64,000 bases of DNA from Lobosporangium transversale. Taxonomy: Eukaryota; Mortierellomycota; Mortierellomycetes; Mortierellales; Mortierellaceae. The notes beneath the pieces were generated by a model that worked only from the letters and a program-made list of their open reading frames with translations, did not search any database and was not told where the DNA came from. Below, in pieces: positions 1-11,400 of the stretch; within the stretch, counting starts at the first letter, position 1; the number at the start of each line of letters is the position of its first letter. The translations under genes and the position numbers were made by a program. The stretch lies in the NCBI RefSeq assembly GCF_002105155.1, contig NW_019029030.1:124001-188000 (forward strand), written 5' to 3'.

Positions 1-937
1 CCTATGCGGAATCAACATGATTTTATTGCAGGATATAAAAGCGCACACAGGATCTCAGAGGAAGTCTCGAAGCAGACAGGCGCCAATGTCTTCCCATACT
101 CTGTATTTTACATATTTTTCGAGCAATACATGGATATCATCCCGTTGACAATGAGACTCTTGATCGTAGCCATGGTTTCTGTTGGACTGGTGACAGCTGG
201 TGTGCTAGGCACTGCCAAAGTGGCGCTTGTCGTTGTCGGTGTTGTTGGGATGATTATGGTCGATGTTGTGGGAGCCATGGTCCTGATGGGCGTATCATTG
301 AATGCCATTTCGCTCGTTAACCTTGTTATCTGCGTCGGTATCAGTGTCGAATTCTGTTCACACATTGCACGGGCTACTGTTGAAGCAGAAGGAAGTCCTG
401 ATGAAAGGGTCTTTGGAGCCCTTGTTGAAGTGGGTAGCTCCGTAAGTAATCTAATCAGCCACTCTTTTTGGTCGACTGCCAGCTTAGATTCAAACTAAAG
501 TTACAGTTTCTATATCAATATTACAGACTTATCAAACTCTTTTCTGATTATTTCTATTGCGATAGGTCTTCTCTGGTATCACATTAACAAAATTCCTGGG
601 TATATTTGTACTAGCCTTTACGCGCTCTAAGATCTTTGAGGTCTATTATTTCCGAATGTATCTGGCAATTGTCGTAATTGGCGCTCTACATGGTCTTATG
701 CTACTACCCGTTTTGCTGTCGCTGGTGCAAAATGAGCGAGTTAGCAGCTTCAGCTTGGGATCCTTAGGTTGGTCTCTTAGCAACGGAAGACCTTCTACAA
801 GACGACGGCTCAGAGAAGGAAGATTGCTCCAGAACAACGATAGCAGCGATGATGAGAATGAGGATGTGCGGGAGAGCGTGGCACACGAACTGCCTCGGTC
901 TCAGAATGGTGCATCGAACAACAGTGGACGTCGTTGA
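1..937 (+). CDS. NPC1: NPC1/Ncr1-type sterol transporter, C-terminal part (5' end outside window)
   Basis: Exons <1-441 and 566-937 join in phase (intron 442-565, GT-AG), giving the last ~270 residues; the gene enters from the left edge, so the first ATG in the window is not the start. NPC1 proteins move sterol out of the lysosome or vacuole lumen through a membrane sterol-sensing/RND fold. Visible family signatures are [14 protein letters not shown], then hydrophobic helices, [20 protein letters not shown] and, across the splice, [20 protein letters not shown] followed by [10 protein letters not shown] and a last helix with LLPVLLSL. These follow the order of the C-terminal membrane bundle of NPC1 closely. 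The tail after the last helix is basic, then acidic and serine-rich, and looks poorly conserved. Patched-like relatives are less likely because the ISVEFCSHI and FSGITLTKF segments are NPC1-like. Confidence 0.93.
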
Positions 938-1258
938 TGAGGGAATCATTAAACCATTAAAAGACAATAAAAACAATGTATATTTTTAATTGGTGTAACA
1001 AAAAATTATGGCTTATGGGACTTCCAGCGCAGATAATTGTACAGCACCACGGACTACATTTCGTCCAGGCAAAGAGCGGACTCTCTATCAGAGTACCCTG
1101 CTATAAGCCATGCAAGTCGTCAGACGCACCCATAAAGTAGTGGTTACCTGCAACGTTTTGAGTCAACAGTAAGGTTATTAATGTCTAATGAATTGCCTTT
1201 TCTGCATTTAACCATAAAATAGGCTTATAACGATCTTAATTTAATTAATCAAGATGTA
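938..1258. other. Intergenic, convergent 3' ends
   Basis: About 320 bases between two converging genes. An A-rich stretch just after the NPC1 stop (958-990) could serve 3' end formation. I see no other gene, RNA or repeat here. Confidence 0.6.
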
Positions 1259-1987
1259 TCAAATCCTGGAAGAGAACTCGCGCACACGCCGATAGGTTTT
1301 TATCCGCTCCATAATTTCTTGTTCTAAACCGAAATCAATCCTCTCTTGAAGACCCCAGTCTCGCTGAAGATCAATCAAATCCCCGGATTGATCGGGAAAG
1401 GTCATGGAAGGATGGATTTGAGACTGCTTCACGCTAAGTTCCTGAGCATACATTGCTCGGACTCTTGACACCCAATCTAAAGTCTCCAGAGGTGAGATCT
1501 CAACTGTATCCATTAGAGATGGCATGGACGCATAGCGATTGTTTGAAGTTACAGCTGTTGTGGACATGATTGCGCTATCAATGTAATTGACACTACTTAG
1601 GAGTTTTTCCGTATCCATTGTTTGAACCGCAGCCTCCATTTGTTGTTCCAGCTTGATCATGGCTTGCACAACGTTCCTGAAGGCTTGAATAGCCTCATAT
1701 AGCTGAGTGATAACAGCTTCGATCTCCAACGTTTGTTTATGGATGAGTAGCTGTAATGAAGGAGAGGCTAAAAACGCTTTCTCCTTGCTTGATGATGAAA
1801 CCGAACAGATGATATGCTGCTTTTGCTTTTGCTTCTGCTTCTGCTGAGTCTGCCATTGTATGAATGTTTGTTCTCTTTGCCGATTAATGTTAACAAGCGA
1901 AGCGAATAGATTGCAAGAATGGGCATGCTGTTGTGCCCAGACAGTGCATTCCTTATCAAGTTGCAGTAGTAGCGGAATTACATCCAT
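1259..1987 (-). CDS. Putative AIRIM (C1orf109/CA109-like) ribosome-maturation factor
   Basis: Intronless ORF of 242 residues, ATG at 1987. AIRIM partners the AFG2-type AAA ATPases that release factors from pre-60S ribosomes; that role is known in animals and is inferred here. The support is a shared layout: an N-terminal amphipathic helix with LLLQLDKECTVWAQQ, a middle helical region, then SPLETLDWVSRVRAMYAQEL, and a C-terminal helix containing LIDLQRDWGLQERIDFG. Human C1orf109 has the same order (SPSVADMLEWLQDIERHY, then a block with W and DLVQDIL). A lysine/glutamine run (about residues 48-58, KQKQKQKQ) is low-complexity. The gene is divergent from RAD2, sharing a 378-bp spacer. The similarity is weak and recalled by eye, so a lineage-specific helical protein remains possible. 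Confidence 0.5.
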   Translation of the reverse strand: MDVIPLLLQLDKECTVWAQQHAHSCNLFASLVNINRQREQTFIQWQTQQKQKQKQKQHIICSVSSSSKEKAFLASPSLQLLIHKQTLEIEAVITQLYEAIQAFRNVVQAMIKLEQQMEAAVQTMDTEKLLSSVNYIDSAIMSTTAVTSNNRYASMPSLMDTVEISPLETLDWVSRVRAMYAQELSVKQSQIHPSMTFPDQSGDLIDLQRDWGLQERIDFGLEQEIMERIKTYRRVREFSSRI

Positions 1988-2109
1988 GTTGAATCCGATT
2001 TAGGATCTCTGAATCATAGAGATTAAGTGATCCATGGCAATGGCACAGATGGCGCCGACACCCGTAGTTAAGCCACCGCCACCATTTTTAATCATCGAAC
2101 ATATTCTTC

Positions 2110-2140
<31 letters not shown>

Positions 2141-2365
2141 TTCCGCCACCTCTACATTGTCCACCATCTTACCTCAACACCTCAACTCAACTGTTTTCTT
2201 CAGAGCATGCTATAGTCTTCATTACACTTTCCTCAGTCTTCTCGGTGAGTGTCTATTTGGAGTTCATAGGCTATGGCACAAATTATTTATGTTTATCCAA
2301 CTCAACTGAGTTATCTTTGTAGTCCATAGTTTCATCCATCATCATCCGACAGTGGGACATTAATT
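1988..2365. other. Bidirectional promoter region (AIRIM-like / RAD2)
   Basis: Shared 378-bp upstream region of two divergent genes. It contains a run of about 26 T on the + strand (2113-2138), a likely nucleosome-excluding tract. No distinct TATA box or other motif is convincing. Confidence 0.5.
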
Positions 2366-5300
2366 ATGGGTGTGAAGGGCCTTTGGGAGCTGCTGCATCC
2401 AGTTGCACGCCCCATCAAACTAGAAAATCTATCCAACAAGTATTTGGCTATTGATGCCAGCATCTGGTTACATCAGTTTCTTCGGGGTATGCGCGACAAA
2501 GAAGGGCAGGTTATGGGGAACGCACACATCATTGGGTTCTTCCGCAGGATATGTAAGCTTTTGTACTACGATATCAAGCCCATCTTTATCTTTGATGGCG
2601 GCACGCCTGCATTGAAGCGCCTCACAATCGTAAGAGCGGGCTTTTTTTTTTTTTTTTTTTTTTTTTTTTTGGTATCTATCCATCACCTTTATACCAAAGT
2701 TAATCTTATATGGTAACATTTATACATTGCCAGCAAGAGAGGCGCAGACGTAAGAAGCATGATGCAAATATGGTGAAACGTACGGCTGAGAAACTTTTGG
2801 CGGCACAGCTTCGGTTACGTGCACTAGAACAACGCAAGGCAACACGGTACGAGTAATGTTTTTTGTTTATTTTTGTTATATTGTTTCCTTGACTGTCCTT
2901 GGCTGTGCAAGTCTTTATGTAAATGCTTTATTGCTGATCTACTTGGTTTAATTAACTACCATGGTATATGTGCAGGAAGAAAAAGACAAGGGACAAAGAA
3001 AGCAAGCAGGATGAGGCCATACATGATTCTGACAAGGATCCAATGTACTTGCAGGAGCTACAGAATGGAGATTTAAGTCCTGAAGAGAGAGCAGTTATGA
3101 TTAGTGCCATCAAACCAGGGATCGATGCAGCGGTGACCAGCGGGAGCCAGGCGAAAAGGAATAAAGATAAATACCTGCTCCCCCCTATGGAGGTCGATTT
3201 TGATACGCTCTCCAAGATTCGAAGCAACGATGAGCGTTTTGGCTATGATATTGATGATGATGTGAGTCGATTCCTGAATGAATTCAAGAAGGAAGATGGC
3301 GTCGCTAATATTGACTCGGATGTTTTCAAAGCTCTTCCATCAGAAATGCAGTACGAAATTTTGCATGATATTCGCCTGCGCTCTAGAGTAACGTCTTATG
3401 AGCGTGTGCAAGACATGGTTCGGTCATCAAATACGCCTATGGACTTTTCAAAGCTACAGATTCAAGGGGTCATTCGTCGCAATAATGTAACACATAAGCT
3501 GCTCACAGTAAATCAGGCTGTTAATAAGATGGATGAAGTTGCAAAGCCTGGTAGAATTGCTTCGCAACGGAATCGACAGTATGTCTTGATCAAAAATGAG
3601 GATGGAGGATGGGTCTTGGGTGGCAGGAAGCCAACAACAGGAGCGACTGCCGATAAGCCCGTACAACTAGATTCTGATGAAGACGAGGACAAAGACAATA
3701 TCGAAATCAAAGATGAAGATGGTTGGGAGAGCGAAAGTGAAGAGGACAATGATGTCGAATTTGAGGAGGTCAAAATCTCTCGAGTGGAGCCCACCATAAA
3801 GTCAGAAGAGCCTATAAATGCAATAGCCCCCAAGAAAACTGTCGACATTAATGACAGTAACTTACTTATAAATCATCTGGAAGCGTATGTGGATGAAGAT
3901 GAGTCGATTGAGAAGGTTATGGCCAAGTTTGCAGAAGTCGAAAACGAAGCTGCTAGGAAGTTATCTGCAGACCCTATACCAACACGTCCTGGAGATGGGT
4001 TCCCTGGAAGTTTGGATGAAGAAAGCGGGCAGCAATTGGTCGGCGAAAAGGATACCGTCCAAATTCAGGATGCAACAAGCCGTCATTTGGTGGGAAGAGA
4101 CTTAAGGTTGAAAAAGGACCACCATTGGTCCGAGGCGCTCACTGGAACCGAAGAGATTGAATCTATGGATACAGTACACTCCTTGGATGCGCAGTACTCA
4201 GACAATGCTGCGGACTATGACGACACGGCAGAAATGATTGAGGACGAGCAAACAGGTGATATCGTGACCAGGAAGGTATATAATACAAGACGCCAAGGTG
4301 GGGCGTATGAGCCAGGCAGAAGGGCGCTTCCTATTACGGAGGAGGCAGAGCTCGACAATCAGGCATTTCACGGCTACTGGACAGGGTATACGCCCGACTG
4401 CTTTAAGATCAAACACGAAGATTACGAATCCAAGATCAGAAGCTCTATTTATGAGTGGAACGAGGAAACTATCCGTGTAGAGGTTCACTCTGCAACGAGA
4501 AAACTCGAAAAATCAAGCGTCAATGATACCGTTGGTGTTGAAGCTCTTAAATTTTGGAAGGCATTTTTGGAGTCTTTGCTTCATCGACTGCAGGCAAGGC
4601 GTGTCCACATCGCCCAAAACGTACCTGTGAATTCTTCAACTGGCTTAACAATCGAGCGTAAGAGCCGACTTTCACGGACGATCTTACTGGAAGATGATGA
4701 TGATGACGGAAATAATATAGATAATTTAAAGAGAGTGAGTGCGGAAGATGAGCCTATGCGGCGCCAGAAGTCTGCAACACCCATCAGCCCTGCAGATGTA
4801 GGCAGCATATTAACTCCAACAATCGCCAATGAGTCGTCACTTTCATTAATTGCAAACCAGGAAAATCCGGAGACAATGATACTATCCACTGAACAAAAAG
4901 TGCCCCTCGAGCTGCCAACAATTTCTCAGCGCCCTATTCTTGATTTCAGCTCATCGATTTTGAAGCGCCGTGTCCCCAGCATCATCTCAGACGAGGTTGA
5001 AATAGGGACGTGTGCTGAGGATTCCATAGTAAAGCCAGCTTCTGAAGTATATTTTGAGCCGCTAGAGGATTCAGTAAAGGAAGCTTCGGTTGAAGAAGAG
5101 ACCACAATGGGCCCTGTAATCGAAGCCTCCACTAGTAGTTCTGCATTGGAGAGCGAAAACAAATCGACCATTGAGGTGCACTCTGAGCCTGTGAGCGATG
5201 AAATGGACAATAAACTGGCTGAGGATACTCTGGTTGAACGCCGAGAAACATCGCCTCTGCCGGACAAGGAAGTTGAAGAAATCAGTTCCAATTTGGTTTT

Positions 5301-7328
5301 GGCAGGAGAGCTTGACAACGAGGAAGAGGAGGACAAGGACGAAGATGAAGCTCATGAGATGAACTTGGAGGACGAGGAGCAAAATTTCACTAAATTATTC
5401 CCTGACATGGCCAATTTACCGGGTGTAGTAAATCCCAGGGAGGCATCACCAATCGCGTCAGCTGTTGAATCCTCGCAATTAACACTTAGTGTGGAAGAGA
5501 AGGAGGCATTGGATCAGCAAGAAGCGAAAAAGATGTTTGAAGAAACGAGGCGATTGGAAAGTGAAATCAAGGTTTTACGGGATCAACATCGAAAACACCA
5601 ACGAGATGCAGACGATCTAACAGAAGGTATGGTAGCCGAGACTCAAATGCTCTTACGGCTTTTTGGTATTCCATACCTTGTTGCTCCCATGGAAGCAGAG
5701 GCTCAATGTGCTGATCTCCAACTACGAGGTGTTGTTGATGGTATCTTGACGGAGGATAGCGATGTCTTCCTCTTTGGGGGAGCTCGCGTTTTCAAGAATA
5801 TGTTCCGAGAAGAGAAGTTTGTGGAGTGCTATTTGATGAGTGACATCGAACGTGACCTTGGTGTCGGAAGAGACCGATTGGTGGCATTAGCTTATCTCCT
5901 TGGAAGCGACTACACGGCAGGCATCAAAGGCATTGGCCTAATTACCGCAATGGAGATCATTCGACTGTTCCCAAAGCTGGAAAACTTTGCACGATGGTGG
6001 AGAGGCGAGCAATATAAAATGGAAGGGGTTGGCGACGCTAACAAGGGCGATAGTGATGGCGGATTGACAGAGATGGAACTAGATTCAATCGATGAAGTAG
6101 CCCTTGAGAAACTCGTAAGGACTTTTTTGTACTCTCAATTAATTGACTAGTATGAAATTCAACAGTTTTAAATCATTTTCTCTTTCATACTATACTTTGC
6201 ATATCATAGGCGAAACAATGTAGAAAGATCCATATACCACCGACATTTCCAGATCCTCATGTCGCAGAGGCCTATATTCATCCATTAGTAGATGATGACC
6301 CAGCCAAGTTTCAATGGGGGATCCCAGATTTGGATGGCTTACGTGATTTTCTTCGTAAATCATTAGGATGGGACCGCAGTGAGGTTGATCGAGTCCTGTT
6401 ACCCATAATTCGGCAAATGTCAAGTAAACAACACCAAACTCAAACCTCATTGGATAGCTTCTTCGATGCGTCTGTCGGAACCGGCGGCTTTCAATCACCT
6501 GCCAGGAAAATTGTGCACAAGAGCACGCGCTTGAAGAAAGTTGTTGATCGATTAACGGGGCATGACCTACAAAATGAAGGGAAAGGTGATAACAAACCGA
6601 TTAAGAAACCTTCGACTAAGCGAAAGTCTACAACTTCCGAAAAGGACAAGTCTCCTGCTAGTACTAACAGTGAGGATGTGGTCAATGACTCAGAAGTCAC
6701 CAAACAAGTGGCAAACAACAATATGTGCGACGAGGACAATGTCGATGATGATGAAGAGGGCTTTGTGGATGAATTGGAGAAGAAAAAGCGAAGGACTAGC
6801 CGGAGCAAGGGCATAAGGAGCACACAAACTAAGGTTCCTGAGGCGGTTGTTGCTGCTAAACGCCAACTTCAATCCAAAAATGTGAATGTTAAACTGGCAG
6901 AGCGTAAGCGAAACCATGCGGCTATAACCAAAGCCCCATTAGCATCCAAGGCGACATCCACAAATACAGAGAATAACAATGATGAGCATATCATAAATAG
7001 CAAACGTGCTAAACAAGGGTCTGATACCGAGGATAGTGGTAGTGACGAGGACCAAGACAATTCTACGCTTAGTCACTGGGACCTGCTTGCAGAGCAGCAG
7101 CGCAAACGATTGTCACAGGACCAGGATCAGGATCAGGAACGGGAACAGTCCCCAAGAAAGGGGAACACGGCATTCGGTGTAGCTTCATCATTGACAGCGA
7201 TGGTTTCGGCTTCGAACGTCGCACGATATGGATCAAGCTTCCGAAATAAAGAAACTGGCGGTGATGGCTCAAAGTCTGGGAAGCGTACAGCACAGGGCGT
7301 CAAAAAGGGGAGGGTCTCTAAAAGATAG
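2366..7328 (+). CDS. RAD2: DNA repair endonuclease Rad2/XPG (ERCC5)
   Basis: Exons 2366-2629, 2734-2846, 2976-6114 and 6210-7328 join in phase to give 1544 residues, normal for XPG. This FEN1-family nuclease makes the 3' incision in nucleotide excision repair in the nucleus. The N-domain starts [10 protein letters not shown] and includes [11 protein letters not shown] and [12 protein letters not shown] long acidic spacer follows (about residues 130-1000). The I-domain has [15 protein letters not shown] (about 1025) and [11 protein letters not shown] (about 1052), carrying the metal-binding acidic residues, and the helix-turn-helix has [13 protein letters not shown] (about 1103). Near residue 1250, QTSLDSFF matches a PCNA-binding PIP box. 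The basic C-tail ([18 protein letters not shown]) suggests nuclear import. Intron 1 carries a run of 29 T. The start is fixed because N-terminal Gly2 is catalytically needed in the family and the ATG precedes GVKG. Confidence 0.96.
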
Positions 7329-7971
7329 TCGTCTACAATATGTAATATGAAAAAGTATGTCTTTTTATTATAGACATCATAAGAACATACAGATTTATTA
7401 TTATTATTATAAACATTTTTGATGACTCACTGGCACTGTGATATGTACAATATATTATCTTTGTACTTGCGATTTACCATCAAAGATATCCGATACACTC
7501 TTTTTTTTACTTCCCTTCGGACACAATGCCTTGGCGGTGGCTGAAAGGAATGCAAAATGGATATAAATGGCGGAAAATGAAGCCTAATCAAGTAGACATT
7601 TTATTAACTAAATATTCATTGCTGGTTATGAAGCTGCAATTATATTCTCGTTATCATGACAACGGGGAAAAGAAAAAAATAAAGAAAAGAAAGATTTAGT
7701 CCAAATGTCATGTTATGCATCATATGTCAACTGTGTTGTTTTAAAAGATCGCTTTCGAAGAGCTGCCCTCAGCATGGTTTGTCCATGCTTCTGGCGCCAT
7801 CAGTGAAATATTGTGATAATAAGGAAATTAGTGAAATCGATTTTCACTTGTTAAGTCGGTTTGGACCTTGATCTCCAAGGTAAGATGGTTATTTTTTTGG
7901 GTTCTTTATTTTGTATCTTGTTTATTTATTAAGAAAAGCTCGCTCTAACTAGATTTGTATTAAATCCCTAG
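7329..7971. other. Intergenic, AT-rich
   Basis: Spacer between RAD2 and a Fanzor relic, AT-rich, with (ATT)n near 7397. The segment just before the relic (7741-7880) may be decayed coding DNA, since a splice-like GTAAGA at 7881 precedes it, but the frame needed to join it to the relic contains a TGA. Confidence 0.5.
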
Positions 7972-8206
7972 GCACGGTCCCTTGGATACTTGTTGTCGAT
8001 GTCAACGAGCACTAAACTTCCAAGAAGTGCTCCACATGCGAGGATTTTGTTGGGCAATTGAGATCCGACAGCTTTACTGCTCCAACTGCAAGGCATACAT
8101 CCATCGCGACATTATGACAGGCCACAACACCCGCAACGTTGTTCGTGAATATCTCTTCAATCAAGAGAGGCCTCTGTATCTCCAGCCTATTGACGCGAAG
8201 GGATAA
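7972..8206 (+). pseudogene. Fanzor (eukaryotic TnpB) C-terminal relic: zinc finger plus RuvC-III
   Basis: An open frame of about 78 codons, following an AG at 7970-7971 and lacking an ATG, ends at 8206. It contains CCRCQ, then a second pair CSNCKAYIHRDIMTGHN, then RPLYLQP before the stop. In Fanzor and TnpB nucleases a CxxC...CxxC finger is embedded just before RuvC-III, whose catalytic Asp lies in an (H/D)RD..AA.N motif; fungal Fanzors often end in a R-P-x-Y-L tail. The order and spacing fit. No RuvC-I or RuvC-II domain was found upstream, and the frame runs back into a TGA if joined to the nearest donor, so it is read as a truncated dead copy. Its finger and tail differ from the Fanzor at 53579-55770, implying another subfamily. 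A short unrelated zinc-ribbon gene is the alternative. Confidence 0.6.
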
Positions 8207-8478
8207 TACCCTTGGGTGAAGTCAGATCAAAAGAAACGCAAGCGAAGAAGCTCTGACCCGCAGACCAGCTTCAGAGAGAAACGAAGCAGGATGGTTAGGT
8301 GTGCTGCACTTCCACCCTAACGAAGCTCTTTAATCACGTGACTAGAAGCCGCTGACGTAGTTTCAGATACAAATCTTTGTATTCCACCAAGGTTGGTCTA
8401 TGAAGGATAATTCTGAACTTCGCCATATTAAATTTTTAATATCATCTCTATTCTCTAATTGCTGTTAACACATTTACC

Positions 8479-11400
8479 ATGGCAAGACCACGCAGTCCAG
8501 ACTCGAGCGACAATCGCTCTCCCTCTTCAAAACGCTCTCGCCTTTCCTCACCAGGAGATGGCTCACCCACTGGGCTTTCCTCGATCCGATCACCCTCCTC
8601 CATTGCAGCTTCTAAACTTTCAGGTAACCACGGGACATTACGTTCCGACGCCATGGACATGGACATTGACAGAGAAAGTCGAGTCGGGGATAAGAGTAGG
8701 GACCGAGACAGAGACAGAGACAGAGACAGAGACAGAGACAGAGACAGAGACAGAGACAGAGACAGAGACAGAGACAGAGACAGAGACAGAGGCAGGGAAA
8801 GGGATAGGGACAGAGATAGAGACAAGGAAAGAGATAGGGACAGAGACAGAGAGAAAGAAAGAGAGAAGGAGCGAGACCGCAAGGCTAGGGACAAGGACAA
8901 AGATAGAGACAGGGACCACACTAAGTCCTCTGATCGCGACCACCACTACAAAGAGAAGGAACGTAGGGGTGATCGAGACCGTCATTACCATGATGACGGT
9001 AGTCGTGACAGAGAAAGTGGAAGAGATAGGGAGCGGGAGCGAGATCGTGACAAAGAGAGGCGCTCCAAAGATAGATCGAGAGATAGATCTAGAGATAGGG
9101 ATCATGGACGGACGCGTGAACATGAGCGCGATCACGATAGGCATAGCCGCGACAGCAGAGACCGCCATAGTAATAGGGATCGCCGCGGCAGTAGGGACCA
9201 TCATGAAAGCAGAGATAGGGATCGCAAGGGCCAGGATCGTGACTATGAGCAAGGCAGAAGTCGCAGTCAGGAGCATTATGAGCGATCAGAACAATCAGAT
9301 AGGCCTCAATCTCTGTCTGGACCTCTGGATGACCAGGAGAAGAGCACTATACCCACAACAGGAAAGGAAGGCACATCTTCAACTCCTATAGCAAACGCTC
9401 CAACAGTCTCATCTACGTCCCCCGCCACTATCGTTACTACCAATTCGACCATGCAGCCTGCTCCATTCACACCAATTGCCGTGACGCCTCAAGCAACTAT
9501 GGTAATTTTTTTTATCTTTCTTCTTATATGCAAATGTGCGAACATTTGATGTTGACTTTTAGAATCTTAAATGGTTGGGAAACACTGTCTAATTAGGTCA
9601 AGGCCCCTATATCGCTCTCGCTTCCATCTAATGCTTCTACTTCTTCAGCACCCCGCGCTATTTCCGCTGCATTTGGTGATACGGACGTTATTCGAAAACG
9701 TCGTGAGAACGTATTGCAATGGAGATTGGAGCGCGAGGCCGCCAAGAAGGCAGAAGAACAAGCGAAGCTTGCCGAACAAAAACTTGCTGAAGCTCCTGAA
9801 AGTAATCTAGACTCCACAAAGTCTGTCATAGAAACTCAAGCGGAAGTAGCATTAGCTCCAACAAAACCCTGGAGTTGGGATGATGATGATGAAGAAGAAG
9901 AGCCAAAATTACCCACAACAAAGGGTTCGGACGAGAATGGAGACGTTATTATGGAGGATGTAAAAGAAGGCGAGACTACAAAAGCAGAAGACGTTGCTAT
10001 GGAAGAAGATGAGATTGACCCATTAGATGCTTTCATGGTCGATGTCACAGCGGAAGTCCAGCAGCTGGAGAAGAAGGAGCAAAAACGAGATGCTAAGCTT
10101 AAAAAGACTCCTGGTGACTCCGAATCAGCAATAAGCTCGGCTCCAAAACTGGCCACTGCTGATGACGATGATGAAGAGGATGTTGCTGAGTCTTCAGATG
10201 AAGAGGATATTCTTGCGATGGCTGCAAAGCGGATTAAGAAGAAAGATATCCCAGCAGTGGATCATTCCAAGATACAGTATGAATATTTTAGGAAGGACTT
10301 TTATCTCGAGCCTCCCGAGATGGCGGACATGACTCCAGAAGAAATCCATAGTTTGAGATTGGAGCTTGATGGGATCAAAATCCGTGGGGCGGATTGCCCA
10401 AAGCCCATTAGGAAATGGACTCAAGCTGGACTTCCTCCAGGATGGTAAGTCATTTGAACAACGCAAACGTTTTTATTTTTTTATTGTTATTATTTTTTTT
10501 AGATTCTATCGTTTCATCAAGAATTATAACCCATCGCTCTTGTACTTTCCATAACTAGCATGCAGGTGATCAAGGACAAGCTTAACTATGCAGCGCCAAC
10601 ACCCATCCAGTGTCAGGCAATTCCAGCGATCATGAGTGGACGCGATGTGATCGCAGTAGCCAAAACAGGATCTGGAAAGACTATTGCCTTCATTTTACCC
10701 ATGCTCCGCCACATCAAGGATCAACGCCCTCTTGAAAACATGGAAGGCCCTATTGCGATCATCATGACGCCCACTCGTGAGTTGGCAGTTCAGATCCACA
10801 AGGAGTGTAAAAACTTTTTGAAGGTATTGAACTTGCGTGCAGTCTGTGCGTATGGTGGTTCACCAATCAAGGATCAAATTGCTGAACTTAAGCGCGGAGC
10901 CGAAATTGTTGTTTGTACGCCTGGAAGATTGATTGATCTATTGTGTGCTAATTCAGGCAGGGTGACTAATCTGAGAAGAACAACCTTCTTGGTCCTTGAT
11001 GAAGCAGACCGGATGTTCGATATGGGATTTGAGCCACAGGTAACGATCGTAAATTTTTAATTTTCAATAATGAAAGAATCAGGTATTGACTCTTGACCAA
11101 TCCACTTTCCAATAATTATTCATGCTTCACATAGGTTATGAAAATTGTTCAAAACGTTAGACCACAGAGACAAGTCGTTCTTTTTTCAGCAACATTCCCC
11201 AAGCAGGTAGGTGAAAGTGATCCAACTTAATGTTGAGTGTGTAGAAAAAGATTCAAGTCTTCTGCATATTCCTTACAGAAAACTCATGGTCTGCCTCTTT
11301 AAAATATGATAGATGGAGGCTCTTGCTCGCAAGTTACTGAAACGTCCTCTCGAAATCACGGTCGGCGCACGTTCGGTTGTTGCTGAGGATGTAACGCAAG

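Noticed and set aside
8448-8921. 157-codon minus-strand frame of alternating Ser-Leu, and a + frame of Thr-Glu repeats at 8459-9391
   Set aside because: Both are other-frame readings of the GACAGA microsatellite in PRP5; the Arg-Asp frame joins the helicase by in-phase splicing.
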